Source of the DNA: Virgibacillus_O xinjiangensis
GTDB taxonomy: Bacteria > Bacillota > Bacilli > Bacillales > Amphibacillaceae
Assembly: GCF_042643145.1 (NCBI RefSeq)
Contig: NZ_JBHRSA010000056.1
Span: forward strand, 1 to 64,000
Direction of reading: 5' to 3'
Length of the DNA: 64,000 nucleotides
Part shown: positions 50,266 through 58,057 of the stretch, one piece after another
Numbering within the stretch: the first letter of the stretch is position 1
Layout of the letters: each line of letters starts with the position of its first letter
Notes under the pieces: model-generated
What the model was told of the DNA's origin: nothing
Database searches by the model: none
What the model saw: only the letters and a program-made list of their open reading frames with translations
Translations under genes and position numbers: made by a program

Positions 50266-51318
50266 TTATCCCATCTTTTTGGCAGGTTGCTGCTGGGACA
50301 GAGCTTTTCCCAACCGCAGGTACCCGATAGCATTCGCAAATTGATTTTCCAACACTTTTTCCAAGCGGTGGTCGAAATGGGGCTGGATGAACGCTTCAAA
50401 CAGTTCCCCTCCTCCTCCAGCAAGAAAAACGGCATCGAACAGGTCGCTCTCTTCCGCCCAGACACCCTTCAACCGATCCGCTATATTTGCTGCGATGGAC
50501 TGCTTGCTGTTTTGAATGGCTTCCGAGAATTCAATGCGCTTCCCTTTATAAGGGAGAAACTCATTCTTCAGTACTCTGCTGATGTTCGATTCACTCAAGT
50601 CAGCTCCGCCCGTTGTGGTCTTGAATACCTGGCGGATATCCCGATGAAGGTTGATCACACCTTCATCGACGGTTCCAGATAGCTTTGCCTTGGGAACGAA
50701 TGAACCGTTCTTCTGCATCTCCACTACAACATAATCAGTGGTCCGGAAACCGATATCAATCAGTGCTATCATATTTCCTTCTTCCATCAGTTGTGGATAG
50801 ACATATTTACCTTCATGATTCATGAGTGCAGAAAAAATTGCTGACGCTCCCTGTGGGAAAATCATCGCCTGATTGATGTTGATCCTCTTTTCTCTTCCAG
50901 CCAATGGTCCGGACTTCCATCTCGTAACCGGCTGTATTCCCAAAATGGACTGCCGAAATTCTTTCGCCTGTGACTGATAGAAGTCCAAAGGCAATCCTGT
51001 CGATACTTGCACCATGTCGTCTTCGGTCACCATTTGGATCGCCGCGTTCAGTAATATCTGCGTGTAGATGTGACTGAATCGTTCCCGTTCGAATATACGG
51101 GAGGCTGAGCGTGATTCTTTGGCCAGTTCTCCTACAAAGTATGCCTCCTCCTGATATTCCAGGTGTATATTTTGGATATCATCGGGAGTTTCACCCAGCA
51201 CGCTTGTAATGCTCCGGTTAAAACCTTTCCCGACCAGAGATGGAAATACGATTCTCCTTCCTGATGAAGATATTGCCTTTACATATCCATAACCCAAGTC
51301 GACTGCAACTTGTTCCAT
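50266..51318 (-). CDS. ParM/StbA-like actin-family ATPase
   Basis: 350 residues. Actin-fold motifs: phosphate 1 AVDLGYGYVKAI (near 5-16), phosphate 2 ALIDIGFRTTDYVVVE (near 185-200), adenosine AVFLAGGGGELFE (near 290). Forms filaments that push DNA copies apart. The leader holds a hairpin, AATTCCAATG / CATTGGAATT (51342-51371), possibly a centromere or regulator site. Confidence 0.85.
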   Translation of the reverse strand: MEQVAVDLGYGYVKAISSSGRRIVFPSLVGKGFNRSITSVLGETPDDIQNIHLEYQEEAYFVGELAKESRSASRIFERERFSHIYTQILLNAAIQMVTEDDMVQVSTGLPLDFYQSQAKEFRQSILGIQPVTRWKSGPLAGREKRININQAMIFPQGASAIFSALMNHEGKYVYPQLMEEGNMIALIDIGFRTTDYVVVEMQKNGSFVPKAKLSGTVDEGVINLHRDIRQVFKTTTGGADLSESNISRVLKNEFLPYKGKRIEFSEAIQNSKQSIAANIADRLKGVWAEESDLFDAVFLAGGGGELFEAFIQPHFDHRLEKVLENQFANAIGYLRLGKALSQQQPAKKMG

Positions 51319-51420
51319 ATCTATGTCCTCCTTTTGCTTTCAATTCCAATGACACTCCATACATTGGAATTATCAACTAAATTAAATAAACAGTCGGATG
51401 TTGGCTGCCGTGCCGTGTTT

Positions 51421-51873
51421 TCAGATGAGAGTCGATATTGTTGTGTGAGCGATATACCATAATGCTAGAATCGCTGTTATCCGATCAATGATGATAAACA
51501 TCATCCGATTAGTGCTTATTCCAATGAATTTTGGGGCTGGGTAAAAAAACTTCACCCTTCCGGTTAGCATATCACCTAGAATATGAGCCAATATCCCAGT
51601 ACTGGTTCCCAGCCATACCCATGTCTGCGTAAAAGGGTATAGTATCATTCCCGTCAGAACTGCAAACAGCAAGGAATGGGTAATCGTCCGATGACCAAAC
51701 ACTTTATTGATCGGATAAGCAACGGGCCAGAAGAGCCTGCCAACTTTTGATTTGGGCTCATCCAAGTCTGGGATGACTGCAGCTATCCCTCCAATGATTG
51801 CTCCTCGCCAGTCTCCACCTGTAATTAGATGTCCGGCTACCATTCCGGATAAACAGTGGGTACTCCATTCCAT
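51421..51873 (-). CDS. YdjM-type membrane-bound metal hydrolase
   Basis: 150 residues with four or five helices. HLITGGDWRGAIIGGIAAVI, PDLDEPKSKVG, FGHRTITHSLLF and ILAHILGDMLT carry the His/Asp set of the DUF457/YdjM family. Its ATG directly follows the stop of the preceding zinc-ribbon gene. Substrate unknown. Confidence 0.8.
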   Translation of the reverse strand: MEWSTHCLSGMVAGHLITGGDWRGAIIGGIAAVIPDLDEPKSKVGRLFWPVAYPINKVFGHRTITHSLLFAVLTGMILYPFTQTWVWLGTSTGILAHILGDMLTGRVKFFYPAPKFIGISTNRMMFIIIDRITAILALWYIAHTTISTLI

Positions 51874-52020
51874 TTATACTAACTCGTTCTCTCTTAATTG
51901 TTCCGTGATTCTCAGCTCTATCTCTTCGACCCATCCTATACACTCCGGGCAGATGAACCGGTCGTTCTTCTCCTCTACATCCTCTCTCTGACGCTTGCAG
52001 ATCGAACAAGAAGTCTTCAT
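51874..52020 (-). CDS. 48-residue zinc-ribbon protein
   Basis: MKTSCSICKR with CSIC (residues 5-8) and FICPECIGW with CPEC (24-27): a four-cysteine zinc ribbon, then an acidic helix. ATG overlaps the previous gene's stop (ATGA) and its own stop abuts the next ATG. Ribosome site AGGAGG. Unknown role. Confidence 0.7.
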   Translation of the reverse strand: MKTSCSICKRQREDVEEKNDRFICPECIGWVEEIELRITEQLRENELV

Positions 52021-52163
52021 CCTCCATCCCTCCTTATCTCAGTCAAAAAACGTTTCACAGCCTTTTCTGTCTCCCTTTCAAAGGCACTGTCGGATTTACT
52101 CTGCAGATACCACAAAAACCTTTCTAACTCATTCATATCTATCAACCTATTCTTTTCACTCAT
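52017..52163 (-). CDS. 48-residue charged protein
   Basis: MSEKNRLIDMNELERFLWYL then QSKSDSAFERETEKAVKRFL, helical. First of three translationally coupled small genes (52163, 52020, 51873). Not recognised. Confidence 0.6.
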   Translation of the reverse strand: MSEKNRLIDMNELERFLWYLQSKSDSAFERETEKAVKRFLTEIRRDGG

Positions 52164-52438
52164 GCTTTCACATCCTCTCTATGATTAAATATTGCTTATT
52201 GCACAAGAAGACTAATATTGGGTTGAGGTTATTGAACCAGCCCATTTATCCCCTTTCGTATTCTCCTGTCCCTGTATTTAGAGAAGACTACATGATGATA
52301 TTGCGCGACCAATCCTCCCCCCCCTAAAGCTTGAGCTTCACTCACCAATCTCAGTTGTATATATAGAGAGTGAGAAAAGGGCACCATTCCTGAAATGGCG
52401 ATAAATCCTGCTACATCAACTTTCATAGCAGTTTTAGG

Positions 52439-52594
52439 GTGTGGCATTTTCGCCACACAGGTGTGGTTTTTTTGCCACACCCCCTTCTCATACGTCTCCC
52501 TTTGTAATAGGTGTGGTTATATTGCACACCCTACCCAGCGAGTTTCTTTTATCCTTGCTAAATCAACGATTTGCCGTGTGGTTATAGACCACAG
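52439..52594. repeat. Cluster of four TGTGGT inverted repeats
   Basis: Arms GTGTGG / CCACAC around short spacers at 52439-52458, 52460-52481, 52510-52530 (GGTGTGG / GCACACC) and 52576-52594 (TGTGGT / ACCACA). It lies immediately downstream of the RepL-like gene, in the 430-base gap between it and the small-gene cluster. Candidate binding sites for that protein (origin or operator) or for ParR. I see no supported gene in 52164-52597. Confidence 0.6.
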
Positions 52595-52597
52595 GCA

Positions 52598-53242
52598 CTA
52601 TCGCTTCTTTAGTTGCAGATAGGTTTTTCTCCGATACAGCCTTCCGAACTCGCTGCCATTCTTCAGCCATAATTTCCATGGCAGGTGTACCTTTTTCCTC
52701 TCCAAACGATCAAATTCCATAACCAGTCTGGATAGCGTAGCATTGATACGGTTGCGGTCTCCCGAGTAGATGATTTCAGGGTTCATGAATAAAGGGCGTT
52801 GTGTAACACTCCGCTTATATTCCTTGATCTCCTGTACATTGGCAAATTCGAACAGCATCCCTTTCTGCAACAGCCGGGATATCAGCTTGCTCGTCGATGT
52901 CCTTTCCCTATCCAAGTAACGGGCGATGTTGGAGATGCTCATGAATTCATTGCTTTCCCGATCAATGATTGCGTTGGAATGCAACTGCACCAAAGGCATG
53001 AGAGAAAGGAGTAATCCGATCTCGCTGTTTGTCAGGAGTTTGCTTTTGATCACGGTGTCCAGATTTTCCTGTATAGCCTGACAAAATGGCGCATGGTTTT
53101 TCTTCTTCAGCTTAAAAAGACCATACCCCTGTTCATTCGCTTTGTTCTCTTCCAGGGATATGGTCGTTAAATCTATATGATTTTGTGCATCTCTTCGTCT
53201 AGCTTGATGTTCAGCTTGTTGAAAATCGTTCTTCCTGTTCAT
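52598..53242 (-). CDS. RepL-like winged-helix protein
   Basis: 214 residues from the ATG at 53242. Motif NSEIGLLLSLMPLVQLHSNA, wing ARYLDRERTSTSKLISRLLQ and PLFMNPEIIYSGDRNRINAT resemble the RepL-type initiators of small plasmids. It may start autonomous replication of the ICE circle. Confidence 0.65.
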   Translation of the reverse strand: MNRKNDFQQAEHQARRRDAQNHIDLTTISLEENKANEQGYGLFKLKKKNHAPFCQAIQENLDTVIKSKLLTNSEIGLLLSLMPLVQLHSNAIIDRESNEFMSISNIARYLDRERTSTSKLISRLLQKGMLFEFANVQEIKEYKRSVTQRPLFMNPEIIYSGDRNRINATLSRLVMEFDRLERKKVHLPWKLWLKNGSEFGRLYRRKTYLQLKKR

Positions 53243-53271
53243 TGATCCTTCCACTCATTTCCGTCCAAATT

Positions 53272-55482
53272 TCACTGACTAAGGGCTACCCCTCCCTTTC
53301 TATCTTTTCGCTTTGCCTTTAACCGAACCAGCCGCTCGGCCAGACTGCTATTTCTCTTAGCTATTTGGTTGTTTTGAATGGCTATATTCATTGCTTTGTC
53401 GGTGCCGATGAACACCACCTTTTCCCTCGCTCTGGTCATGCCTGTGTATATCAGATTGCGGGCCAACATCACGTAATGGCTGGCGGTCACCGGCATGATA
53501 ACGATGGGCGCTTCTCCACCCTGTGATTTATGAATCGTTATGGCGTATCCCAACTCCAGTTCTTTGACATCATTCTTGGCATAGGAGACGACATTCCCAT
53601 CGAAGTTCACTTCCATCAGTTCTACCGGGTCGCCATTATCACCCCTCTCAAAGGTAAAAGATTGAATGATTCCCATGTCACCATTGAAAACTTGCTTGTC
53701 ATAATTCGTTTGGATTTGGACGACTTTGTCCCCCTTGCGAAAAAGCCTTTTCCCTACCTTCCACTCCAACTTTTCGGGGGAACGCGGATTAAGAGCTTCC
53801 CGCAGCTGTTCATTCAAAGCTATCGTCCCTGCAGGTCCTTTCCTCATAGGGCTCAACAACAGAATGTCTGATAGGGAATAGCCCATTTCCATGAATCGCT
53901 TGGCACTTTTCACCATTAATTCTGCTATCTTCCCGGGATCTTCCTGCAAAAGAAAAAAGAAGTCACCTTTTTCTTTATCGAAAAGTATGGACTTCCCCTG
54001 ATTGATTCGATGAGCGTTATTAATGATTTGGCTTTCCTGTGCCTGACGGAAGACCTCTGTTAGTCTTACAGTTGGAATACCTGCATGAATCATATCTCTC
54101 AGCACGTTCCCTGGGCTGACAGAGGGCAATTGATCAATATCTCCTACCATCAATACTTTCGTGTCAGGGTCAAGCGCCTGAAAAAGATAACTGGCTAAAC
54201 TGACGTCCACCATCGACATTTCATCCAGCACCAATAGTTTGCATGGCAGCTTGTTATCCTTGTTATACTCCGGACGTTCACCCTGCCGGTAGCCAATTAG
54301 TCTATGAATGGTGGAAGCTTCGTGTCCGGTAATCTCGGACAATTTCCTGCTCGCTCTGCCGGTCGGTGCCGCGAGACTAATTGAATCTTTGGGATACATT
54401 TTCTGATAGATATCAATCATGGCCTTTACTACCGTTGTCTTCCCCGTACCGGGTCCTCCGGTCAGGATGAGGATTTGCTCACGAAACAATTGCTTGATGG
54501 CTTCCCGTTGTTTTTCAGCGAGGATCATTTGATTCTTCCTTTGATACTTTTCCATCTGCCTGTCACATTCGGGCATACCTCGCCCATACCGTGAACCTCT
54601 CATTTTGGAGAGTTTCCGGCTCAATTTCTCTTCCTGCTGATACAGGAATTTCGGGTATATACATTCGTCTTCGTTGACGATGAGTTTTTCTTCCAAGCAC
54701 ATCAAGCTGTCTTCCAACTCGTCCATGGAAACCATCTGGGACGGTTCCGACTGATGGTTCAAAGCCTTTTCCGTTTCTTCCAGCAATTCTTCTTTTGGGA
54801 TATACGTATGCCCTGAGTCCATACACCTTCTCTGTAGAACATATTGCAAGCATGCTTCGATACGGTAGCCTGATGTCGGCATAATCCCTATCCTTCTAGC
54901 AATCTCGTCTGCTTTTTGAAACCCTACCAGATCTAATTCTGTGAGCTTGTAGGGATTTCTTTTGAGGGTGGCCACAGTGTTCGCCCCATACTCCCGGTAG
55001 GCTCGCAAAGCCATGTTCGCGGTGATGCCATACACGAGCAGTTCTGATACGATTCTCTGTACTTCGTAGGTAGATATCACACTATCTACAATCTTCTTCG
55101 CCCGTTTCTTGCCTATTCCCCTGATCCCCAAAAGGCAAGATTCCCGTTCATCGGAAATAACCTCTAGCGCTTTTCCTCCGAATTTCTGTACAATCTCCTC
55201 TGCCTGCTTCTTTCCGCATCCCTTGACCAGTGAAGAGGTGAGAAGTGCCAGGATCTGTTCTTCCGTCTGCGGGATAGGCCTTTCCCACGATTCCACAGCA
55301 AGCTGCTCCCCGTATTTCGGATGGTTTTCCCATATGCCCCTTACTGTCACCGTTTCCCCTTTTTCCACGCCGTAGATATTGCCTTTGATTTTAATCTCTT
55401 CAGACTCCGTCCGTAAGACTGCAATCAGGAAATCATCCTTTTGGTACAGAATGCGTGTAATCGAACCGGTTTCTTCCTTCAT
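53272..55482 (-). CDS. RecD2-like DNA helicase
   Basis: 736 residues. N-terminal OB and helix-hairpin-helix region, Walker A LILTGGPGTGKTTVVKAM near 340, Walker B KLLVLDEMSMVDVSLASYL, motif LGYAITIHKSQGGEAPIVI. This is the helicase superfamily 1B RecD2 form. Its ATG overlaps the stop of the NusG-like gene. It likely acts in strand processing for transfer or replication. Confidence 0.9.
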   Translation of the reverse strand: MKEETGSITRILYQKDDFLIAVLRTESEEIKIKGNIYGVEKGETVTVRGIWENHPKYGEQLAVESWERPIPQTEEQILALLTSSLVKGCGKKQAEEIVQKFGGKALEVISDERESCLLGIRGIGKKRAKKIVDSVISTYEVQRIVSELLVYGITANMALRAYREYGANTVATLKRNPYKLTELDLVGFQKADEIARRIGIMPTSGYRIEACLQYVLQRRCMDSGHTYIPKEELLEETEKALNHQSEPSQMVSMDELEDSLMCLEEKLIVNEDECIYPKFLYQQEEKLSRKLSKMRGSRYGRGMPECDRQMEKYQRKNQMILAEKQREAIKQLFREQILILTGGPGTGKTTVVKAMIDIYQKMYPKDSISLAAPTGRASRKLSEITGHEASTIHRLIGYRQGERPEYNKDNKLPCKLLVLDEMSMVDVSLASYLFQALDPDTKVLMVGDIDQLPSVSPGNVLRDMIHAGIPTVRLTEVFRQAQESQIINNAHRINQGKSILFDKEKGDFFFLLQEDPGKIAELMVKSAKRFMEMGYSLSDILLLSPMRKGPAGTIALNEQLREALNPRSPEKLEWKVGKRLFRKGDKVVQIQTNYDKQVFNGDMGIIQSFTFERGDNGDPVELMEVNFDGNVVSYAKNDVKELELGYAITIHKSQGGEAPIVIMPVTASHYVMLARNLIYTGMTRAREKVVFIGTDKAMNIAIQNNQIAKRNSSLAERLVRLKAKRKDRKGGVALSQ

Positions 55483-56372
55483 TCCAACACCGCCTGGGCA
55501 TAATCAACCCAACGTCTTAAACGGTAGAGGAAATCAGTGGGGCTTTTCCATGTGGCTGAAGGCATACCAGTCCCTATTCCTTTCCTGTACAATTGGCGGA
55601 ACAAGGCAACAGGCAGGCGAACCATCTCCCGCTTGTTTTTGATGAAAGCCCGAACTCGCTTCATCATAGGTAGAGGAGCTTGCTTCATATCTTCCACTTC
55701 CTCCACTACATCCGTATGCATGTCCTCAAGCGACTCATCCAATAACTTTCTCTCTTCACTATCCTGCGACTGGTTCACCCGTTCCAACAAACTGTTTTGT
55801 TCTTCCAGGTGCTCCTCATAAGAGAGAATTTCATTGAATTGCAGTTCCACTTCCGGTGACATTTCAACCTCTTCAAAAAAGGCATCGACTTCCTCTTGAG
55901 GGATGTTCATCTTGCTTGGAAAACCGGATACTTTGGGAATGGATTTGATCAAGTGCCACAAATGGTTCGGCAGATAATGGAAGTTGTTCTCCAATTCGAT
56001 AAGGATATACCCTTTTAGAACACTTCCGATTTTCTTGGAGGAAGGTCGCAGATTTTTCAGTCTTGCCGTCAAGTGCTTGATCTGTCTGCGGTACTCGTCC
56101 ATTATGTCGGAAGCACCCGTAGAGACTTTCATTTCTTCGTATGCGACACGTAAATTGCTCAGACTTGCTTGTATCCGCTGTACAAATAAATGATTGGATA
56201 TATCTGTATCGGTTAATTCGTTAAAATCCATTTCCGTCCCCGTCTGAGTAAATGTCTCCAACGCGTAAATCGCTTTGACTGCATCATCACCTGACCGTTT
56301 TAACAGGTCGCCCAGCATTTTCTTGACCGCTATCTCAGATCCTGTGCGCACTTGAACAGCAAAGAATGACAT
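55479..56372 (-). CDS. NusG-family (NGN-domain) protein, putative antiterminator
   Basis: 297 residues from the ATG at 56372, 8 bases after AGGAGG. The N-terminal NGN half is visible in two parts: FFAVQVRTGSEIAVKKML (residues about 3-20; compare WYVV..TG..KVK in NusG) and KGYILIEL, LWHLIKSIPKVSGFP, NIPQEEVD (about 120-165; compare PGYVLVEM, WYVVRNTPGVTGFVG). About 75 helical residues are inserted between them. No KOW motif was found; the C-terminal region is basic. Specialised NusG paralogues (RfaH, LoaP, ActX) make RNA polymerase ignore terminators in one operon. Second gene of a conjugation operon holding many terminators. Confidence 0.75.
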   Translation of the reverse strand: MSFFAVQVRTGSEIAVKKMLGDLLKRSGDDAVKAIYALETFTQTGTEMDFNELTDTDISNHLFVQRIQASLSNLRVAYEEMKVSTGASDIMDEYRRQIKHLTARLKNLRPSSKKIGSVLKGYILIELENNFHYLPNHLWHLIKSIPKVSGFPSKMNIPQEEVDAFFEEVEMSPEVELQFNEILSYEEHLEEQNSLLERVNQSQDSEERKLLDESLEDMHTDVVEEVEDMKQAPLPMMKRVRAFIKNKREMVRLPVALFRQLYRKGIGTGMPSATWKSPTDFLYRLRRWVDYAQAVLE

Positions 56373-56399
56373 ATCTTCCACCTCCTTTTCACGTGAAAC

Positions 56400-56720
56400 T
56401 TATCCAAATACCTTCTTTGGCATGTTTTGTGCCAGCCCATCGGCCAACACGCTGTTCTCTCTGATCCATTTGAATACCTCGTCTCGCGGATATCTGGCCT
56501 TTACGAACTTGGATTTAGGGAATCCAGGTGTAGCCACAATTTTATTAACCGTCGGTTCTTTGACCTGGAAAATTTTCACCAAATCTTTCTTGGTTAAAAG
56601 GTCCGGATACCCGTACTTTTCCTGCCCGTCCCTTAACCCCTGTTCATAAGCTTCAACAAACAAATCTTTCAAATTCTCTTCAAGCAACTTTGCCTTCAGT
56701 TCATCGATACTGATTTGCAT
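56400..56720 (-). CDS. Small DNA-binding protein, first gene of the conjugation operon
   Basis: 106 residues from the ATG at 56720, after AGGAAGGTGG. DLLTKKDLVKIFQVKEPTVN and KSKFVKARYPRDEVFKWIRE form an excisionase/MerR-like winged helix. Could act as the excisionase of the element or as a regulator. Confidence 0.65.
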   Translation of the reverse strand: MQISIDELKAKLLEENLKDLFVEAYEQGLRDGQEKYGYPDLLTKKDLVKIFQVKEPTVNKIVATPGFPKSKFVKARYPRDEVFKWIRENSVLADGLAQNMPKKVFG

Positions 56721-56830
56721 CCCATCCACCTTCCTCATTTAAAAGATTAGGAAAGTACAAGTTTATTATGCTCACCTGATTAAAGTATGATATTCTTGTA
56801 CATAATAGTTAAAAAAGAGAAAAGACATAT

Positions 56831-56856
56831 GCTTCTGCAAAAAGAAGCCTCTTCTT
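56831..56856 (-). promoter_or_regulatory. Mutually exclusive hairpins in the operon leader
   Basis: In the leader between the promoter and the first gene, AAGAAG / CTTCTT with a three-base loop (56842-56856) and GCTTCT / AGAAGC (56831-56848) share bases and cannot form together. T-rich sequence follows. This might be the RNA element where a NusG-family factor loads, but only inference supports that. Confidence 0.4.
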
Positions 56857-56905
56857 ACACATCGTCCATTTCCTCTCAGGTATGATTAACTTGTACTATA
56901 CCTGC

Positions 56906-56934
56906 ATTATAGGTATGATATACTTGTACGTCAA
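56906..56934 (-). promoter_or_regulatory. Main promoter of the conjugation operon
   Basis: Minus strand TTGACG (56929-56934), 17-base spacer, TATAAT (56906-56911): near-consensus SigA promoter. The spacer is one repressor operator, so bound repressor would block polymerase. Start of transcription near 56899. Confidence 0.8.
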
Positions 56935-57036
56935 TAGAAAAGTATGATTTTTTTGTACTTTTTTATATATCTCTCTTTTATTAAATCCCTATTTCAAGTA
57001 CAATGTACTTGTACAAATTAATGAAGGTGTGGCTAT

Positions 57037-57399
57037 ATGTTAAGAGAACGACTGAAACAGCGGAGAAAAGAACTCAAGTTAACCCAGGAAGAGCTGGCTG
57101 CAAAACTTCATACGACCAAGGCGACTATAAGCAATTATGAAAGTGGTTATAGTAACCCGCCGAATAAAACCTTGAAAGAACTTGCCAAGCACCTTGATAC
57201 ATCCACTGATTATTTATTGGGGGTATCGACATATTCCCCCTCTACTGGTGATATGTCAGTGAAAGAGGAGCCTGCCTTTTATGAGGCGATCAGCGACCCA
57301 GAGTTAAAGCGTTGGTATAAGGAATTGCCAAAGTCCGATGAAGAGGATTTGCGGAAGCTTCGTAAAATGTGGGAAATCATTAAAAACGAAGAAAAGTGA
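57037..57399 (+). CDS. ImmR-like Xre-family repressor
   Basis: 120 residues. Helix-turn-helix LRERLKQRRKELKLTQEELA, AAKLHTTKATISNYESGYSN and a short C-terminal part. Pairs with the ImmA-like protease downstream and faces the operator array. It should hold the transfer operon off in ICEBs1 fashion. Confidence 0.85.
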   Translation: MLRERLKQRRKELKLTQEELAAKLHTTKATISNYESGYSNPPNKTLKELAKHLDTSTDYLLGVSTYSPSTGDMSVKEEPAFYEAISDPELKRWYKELPKSDEEDLRKLRKMWEIIKNEEK

Positions 57400-57455
57400 C
57401 CACAGAAAAATCAGAGAAAACAAAACGCATTTTAAAATCAATATCCTATAACTAT

Positions 57456-57475
57456 CCTATCTTCCAGAAGATAGG
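57456..57475 (+). terminator. Terminator between the repressor and protease genes
   Basis: CCTATCTTC / GAAGATAGG with a two-base loop, then GTATTATTTT. Confidence 0.7.
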
Positions 57476-57541
57476 GTATTATTTTAATTCGAAACCGAAC
57501 ATAAGTTCTGTTATGTAATGGATTTAAAGGAGTGAGGAGGA

Positions 57542-58027
57542 ATGTCTTACAACAACTATGAGATGCCCCCATGTGTAGAAGACCTTGTGAAGAGCATTTA
57601 TATTTCCATGGATATCACTGAACCGGAAGAATTGGATACCCGCTGTCTCATGGATATGGTATCGGAGTATTTCCATATACGACTCCATTATTTTGATGAA
57701 CCCAGTGAAGCAAACAATCTTGGTGGCAACTTCCATATCTTTCTAAACGAGAAGCAAAGTCCACAGAAACAATGGCAGGATTTTGGCCATGAGCTTGGTC
57801 ATATATTGGGACATGAAGGCTGCCAATGGGGAATACCTCCACTTTTTCGTCATTATCAGGAAGGACAGGCAAAACAATTTGCTCTTCACTTTTGTGTCCC
57901 GTCTTTTCTACTGGAACAAATGGCAACTATTGATATGGCAGTACTTATGAAGTTATTCAAGGTAGAAAAGAATTTCGCGCTTCATCGCATTGAAATGTAC
58001 AGAAACAAGTTTTTACAGCTTTTATAA
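57542..58027 (+). CDS. ImmA/IrrE-like metalloprotease
   Basis: 161 residues. HELGH zinc motif at 83-87 (FGHELGHILGHEG) within an IrrE/ImmA fold. In ICEBs1 ImmA cleaves the ImmR repressor on DNA damage or peptide signal, freeing the operon. Ribosome site AAAGGAG and AGGAGG. Confidence 0.85.
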   Translation: MSYNNYEMPPCVEDLVKSIYISMDITEPEELDTRCLMDMVSEYFHIRLHYFDEPSEANNLGGNFHIFLNEKQSPQKQWQDFGHELGHILGHEGCQWGIPPLFRHYQEGQAKQFALHFCVPSFLLEQMATIDMAVLMKLFKVEKNFALHRIEMYRNKFLQLL

Positions 58028-58057
58028 AAATTCTACAAGCACCAGGGAGGGAATTAC

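Larger units (their letters stand above)
56755..57014. promoter_or_regulatory. Six-copy operator array of the ImmR-like repressor
   Basis: 17-base imperfect palindrome GTATGATATACTTGTAC: copies at 56785-56801, 56880-56896, 56913-56929, 56942-56958 (GTATGATTTTTTTGTAC), 56998-57014 (GTACAATGTACTTGTAC) and inverted at 56755-56771. They span the divergent region between the operon and the repressor gene. The copy at 56913-56929 fills the spacer of the minus-strand promoter. Confidence 0.75.

Noticed and set aside
52229..52480. Minus-strand frame through the inverted-repeat cluster
   Set aside because: Its start overlaps the repeats, there is no ribosome site, and the sequence is low in protein-like features.
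52439..52594. CRISPR-like repeats
   Set aside because: The repeats are short palindromes with irregular spacing and no spacers of equal length or cas genes.
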